This document shows positions 60,117-64,000 of a stretch of 64,000 nucleotides of DNA, in pieces. Both the position numbers and the translations under genes were made by a program. Within the stretch, counting starts at the first letter, position 1; every line of letters starts with the position of its first letter. The notes beneath the pieces are model-generated. The model worked only from the letters and a program-made list of their open reading frames with translations. It had not been told where the DNA came from and did not search any database. This DNA comes from Bugulina stolonifera (Eukaryota > Bryozoa > Gymnolaemata > Cheilostomatida > Bugulidae), in NCBI GenBank assembly GCA_935421135.1, contig OW285194.1, positions 3,622,876 to 3,686,875 of the forward strand, in the 5' to 3' direction.

Positions 60117-60310
60117 AGAAAACATCACCTATGTTACAATAGTTTTTATTGTCTTGTTTTAGTACTGCCTTCTACAGCCATGTTCTATCATAGTTACAGA
60201 TTTTATTTATCATGAACTGATAAATAATTTAGGAACCAAACACATATTTTTTGTCTTTTGCCAGTCGATTCCTAAGTGTTCTGCACCATAACCCATATGG
60301 TGTTTAAAAC
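60117..60310 (+). pseudogene. Orphan copy of the unit 3' flank
   Basis: The segments TACTGCCTTCTACAGCCATG, AACTGATAAATAATTTAGGA and GTTCTGCACCATAACCCATA match the flank of unit 6 (about 45400-45540) in order. The zinc-finger exon that should precede it is absent, so this marks the end of a further, deleted unit. Confidence 0.6.
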
Positions 60311-60322
60311 CCTATGAGGACC

Positions 60323-60385
60323 GATCCCGATATAGTCGGGATCAGTTGTGTTCTTTGCAGGCCCAATCCCGACAATATCGGGATT
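60323..60385. repeat. Two adjacent short hairpins with the same stem
   Basis: GATCCCGA/TCGGGATC (60323-60330 and 60336-60343) and AATCCCGA/TCGGGATT (60365-60372 and 60378-60385) share the stem core ATCCCGA, each with a 5-base loop. A TTAA at 60303-60306 and the phrase CCCTATGAGGACC lie just upstream. Confidence 0.8.
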
Positions 60386-61080
60386 CAAATTACTATACTA
60401 TTCTGCTTAGTTTTTTAATCCTACAGCAAAGTTAAATTAATATTCTGAAAGCTGAAAGCTTTAGCATTCAAATTGTATAAATAATCTGGTTGAGAAGAAA
60501 CATTTGGGTAATCCAATAGCTGATTACTTACAGTAGCAAACCAGCCCCAGTTGCACTGACCTTGCAATCAGTTAGTGAGAACAGATACCTAAGTAGAGTA
60601 ATAGTCTCCATGGCATACAATTTTTTATGTTTTTGATCTAAAACTTATTTATAGGGAAAGGGGACTTGGTGTGACTGCTGCTGATGCTTCCCACCATTTT
60701 TTTGTAGCATGTAAAATATTTCTATGTGTCAGTATTGCATTGATTGGGTGAACCAACACTTCTAGACATAGATTGGCAATTTCACAGCTATAAATAGTAT
60801 ATTTTGTCAACAAAGGATATACATAGCAAAAGTAAAGATGATGTACAATTTTGCATGTCATTTGTAGCAACAAACAGAACTAAGATATCTCAAGTAGTGC
60901 TGAAGTCATAAATGTTTTAGTATCATGATGTACATGTACAACTGTATGTTGCAGTTGAAAAATTAATTGGGCGTGTCAGGTATGTTAAGCAATATTTAAT
61001 TGGCCCCCAAAGGGCTAATGACAGCAGGTACATTATATTGTAAATGTTTACTCATTGTAGGGAACTACTGCAGTTCCTTA

Positions 61081-61330
61081 CACTACATGTACAAGTCATG
61101 TACATGTACATGTATTATTTTGGAAACTAAATGATATAAATTTTACAACCTGTCTCCCCATCTACGTGTACATGTAGATGTACATGTACATCTACATCTA
61201 CGTTTACATCTACATCTAAATTTACATGTATATGTAGATGTACATCTACATCTACATGTACATGTAGATGTATATGTACATCTTCATACATCTACAATCT
61301 ACATGTATTTACATATTTGCACATGATTAT
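61081..61330. repeat. ACATGT/ACATCT tandem repeat region
   Basis: Runs of ACATGT, ACATCT and AGATGT hexamers alternate over about 170 bp (61160-61330), preceded by a CATGTACATGTACATGTATT block. The repeat contains many inverted copies of itself and no gene. Confidence 0.85.
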
Positions 61331-61489
61331 GGATGAACTTCATGTTTCCTTTTTTTAGAGTTGGCTGACATTTCTTTCCCATGGTTTAGTATGTTCAGCA
61401 TATTGCTAAGATGTACAGCGTTATCGAGAAATAGGGTTGCCATTCATAGTTCAATGCTCATATGGAAAGAGATATCTATTTACTGCCCA

Positions 61490-61900
61490 TATCTGGGAAA
61501 ACAATGTATCACCAAAATTTTTGATTTGGACATTTTGCATTTTTGAGATGTTCATAACATACGGTTTCGTGTGTAAAAAAATTAAATTGGAATTCAAGTT
61601 GCAAATAGTGTTTTTAAGACATCTGAAACACTGTATTGGGTAAATGTTGCAATAGTTTAACTGAGAAAACATTGTATTGACCAAATTCCAACAGATTAGC
61701 TGGCAAAACAATGCATCACATTGTAGTTTAACAATAGAAACCTGATTCCATAACAGAGCCCATGCCATAACCACGAACTTTGAGTTATTCAATAGAACTG
61801 CTCATATTTGAATGGACATTCAATGGCGATGCATTGTTTTCCCAGTTAATTTATCTATGCTGAAGCACATAAAGAATAAATGACAAAACAATACATCAAG
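61490..61900. repeat. Dispersed copies of an AAAACAATGYATCA motif
   Basis: Variants occur at about 61498, 61665, 61704 and 61883 on the plus strand and inverted at about 61828. The first and the inverted copy (GGGAAAACAATGTATC and GATGCATTGTTTTCCC) could be the ends of a 350-bp inverted-repeat element. The open frames here are not credible genes. Confidence 0.5.
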
Positions 61901-62087
61901 TTCAATTTTTTTTAAAATGAATGAGTAAAAAAAAACTCTCCTGATCGCACCGATATTTTGATGCATTTAAACATGTTGGCTGAAAGCAAACGCGGTTTTT
62001 GCTCTCCTGTAAAACTTAGAAATCAACCAATACATTGTTTAACCAGATATGGACAGAATAGCTTTTTAAGTTGCACAGTCATGATAC

Positions 62088-62352
62088 AATAGGCGTATTC
62101 GGATATTGCACCGTGCAAGCTTATAAATAGCAATCTGCGGCAATAACAATATATTTTATTCAATAATATAGCGCTATCTATAACTATCTATAACGCAAGG
62201 CAAGCCGTGCCTGGCACTAATAATATAAAGTATATTCACTTAGCAGGGGATTTCCCTTCAGAGCAAGCACTAGTCACGCCTGAACGCTCAAGTTGCATTC
62301 TGGTAGTTAGACCAGTGCTATATGAACCAGTGGAGTTTCCAAATAGCCTATA
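62088..62352 (+). mobile_element. Inverted-repeat element, copy 2 (longer)
   Basis: The left end AATAGGCGTATTCGGATATT is roughly mirrored by the right end GGAGTTTCCAAATAGCCTAT. Its interior matches, in reverse complement, the copy at 33736-33932. It has no coding frame, so it is non-autonomous. Confidence 0.65.
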
Positions 62353-62360
62353 TACTTAAA

Positions 62361-64000
62361 TTCTTCTTGCTGATGGTACCACAAATAAATGCTGTTGAGT
62401 AGATATCAATGCTCAAACACCATATCTAAAAACATATGTCAATAAATAATAATTTAAGGTTATGTAACTGGGGTTCTCAAAAATAAAATTCCTTTTAACA
62501 CTATATAGGCATTACTACCTGAAAAGGCATAAGAAAAAAATTGGGAAGGTCTAAGAAATATTTTTCAAGTTATGGCCCATAGTAATTTTGGGGTCCGTTT
62601 ACTACAGCTCCAATTTTATGAATGAAATGACTAGACAGGGAACTCCGTCGTGAAGGCATGACACAATGTTGCAGATGCAGAAGAATAATCAATCTCATTG
62701 ACATAGTACTACATGGTGTATGGCTGACATATAATGCATGTTTTAACAAGCTTTTTTCTGTTTTTGTATATGGTATATCCCATGCAAAACATATGTGTGG
62801 TGTATATTCTTATAAAATACATATATCCACTGTTCTAGGAAAGAATAAGGGCATTTATTCTACTAGATATGTTTGTTGGGTTGTTTAGCAGCAGCTAGTG
62901 TCAGTCTAAAAGCCAACACAAAACAAAATATGTAAAAAAAACAATGATTTGATCCTAGATCTCATATTTGAATAATTACATGTACAGTGTGCAGCTCTGT
63001 GGTGGTCTAAATGGCTTGTATATGCGCAGTTTAATAGGAGTTATCCCACCTATTAATTAAGGGAAAACCTTGCTGCTAAGCAACTGACAGGTTCCGGAAG
63101 CTCCGCCTACCTTCATTCATAAAAACAAAATGGCTATAAGAAATAGAAAAGTTGATCGTTTTTAAGCCAGTTAGCAGCATTAGGATGAGTGGATGTTCAA
63201 TATTTAGTAACATTGCAATGGAATATCATTCCACCAGTACTATAAAACTTTTTAAACTGTAGAGCTTCTTTTAAATAGCTGCATGTCAAATTAAAATAGC
63301 AAATTAATATTTTATTTTCTCAAATTTGAACAAGTATTTTAAATCTACTTTATTAAGAGCTTTATTTGAATTATTAAGGATTTGTTTATATGTAGCCCCC
63401 ATGATTAAAGCTTGCTGAAAATGAATTTGGTTAGATATCTGAGCGAATGCTGCTCTATTTCGCTGTAGTTGACGCCAAAAGTTGCTAATTTTAATTTTGA
63501 TAGTGGTTCAAAAAAGGGGATTCCCAGAGTTTTTGAAGCATCCATAAAGCCAAATAACTAATCAAAGACAAGCCCGCTTCTTCATGCTTCAATTGAGCTA
63601 AAACTATTAATAAATTGGCTACTACTGCAAATTGAAGTGAGATAGTTGACGCCAAAGTAATGTGAATAAAGCGACGTAAATTGGCCAAAATCAAGAGGGG
63701 ATAACTTCACATAATATACGTGCCCTGCAGTCTAATACTATCCTACCTGTTCCTAAACACTTATAGAAACACCTGCACATGCTAGTTTACCTTATGGAAA
63801 AGAATTTATTCTACAAATAAGACAAAACTTGGATAAGGTTTTACAGGCAAAAAGCCAGCGTAAGAAAATGTTCTAGGAGGCCATTATTTTATTTTATCTC
63901 TTCATAACACCAGCTTAGGTAAACATTCATGCATATTTAACAATATTGTGCAATAATTTAACTGAAAAATAAATTATTCTAGTAACCGCAGGCAAACTTC
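62361..64000. other. Right end, no supported gene
   Basis: CTTGCTGATGGTACCACAAA at about 62368 begins a third copy of part of the 47.46/54.82-kb paralogous segment. The remainder to 64000 is AT-rich and shows no convincing exon. Frames at 62658-62888 and 63491-63694 lack supporting splice signals or family resemblance. Confidence 0.45.

Overview
The window looks like nuclear DNA of an animal, most likely a marine invertebrate and possibly a sponge. It is AT-rich and has small exons with GT-AG introns, tandem C2H2 zinc-finger genes, abundant ACATGTACATGT palindromes, long microsatellites, DNA foldback elements, a tRNA-derived SINE and an LTR-element remnant. The taxon is an inference and is held weakly. 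There are no bacterial operons, ribosome-binding sites, CRISPR arrays or rRNA genes.

The left part (1-18 kb) is poor in recognisable genes. A 2.5-kb AGT/AGC microsatellite lies at 2.6-5.2 kb. Short exon-like blocks occur on both strands between 5.2 and 14.3 kb. The best supported is a minus-strand gene at 11.8-14.2 kb with three phase-compatible internal exons encoding a small protein with one membrane segment. Two interleaved foldback elements (14.8-16.2 kb) and a very AT-rich stretch follow.

The core (18.2-58.4 kb) is a tandem family of C2H2 zinc-finger genes, all on the + strand. The full design is four exons. Exon 1 is tiny and carries the start codon (ATGACAG). Exon 2 (about 96-108 nt) encodes a motif of the type FKxWRPWxSEE. 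Exon 3 (96 nt) is Ser/Thr-rich and absent or decayed in some copies. The last exon carries a conserved spacer and then about 5-8 zinc fingers. Every junction is phase 1, so exons 2 and 3 can be skipped without losing frame. WRPW is the known recruitment motif for the corepressor Groucho/TLE. Its placement near residue 10 of zinc-finger proteins suggests a lineage-specific family of Groucho-recruiting repressors, analogous in layout to vertebrate KRAB zinc-finger clusters. I count four open copies (units 1, 3, 4, 7), one open but truncated copy (unit 6), one clear pseudogene (unit 2), one badly frameshifted copy (unit 8), one decayed copy (unit 5) and several promoter, exon-1 or 3'-flank remnants.

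Mobile DNA sits between and inside the units. It includes a 452-bp inverted-repeat element with an empty-site paralogue (32.5 kb), a 1.76-kb element with about 450-bp terminal inverted repeats (37.7-39.4 kb), a 1.3-kb internally deleted Ty3/gypsy-like LTR element with a 5-bp target duplication (45.7-47.0 kb), tRNA-related SINE copies (30.9 and 34.5-34.9 kb) and two copies of another inverted-repeat element (33.7 and 62.1 kb). The right end (58.4-64 kb) holds only remnants of unit flanks and repeats.
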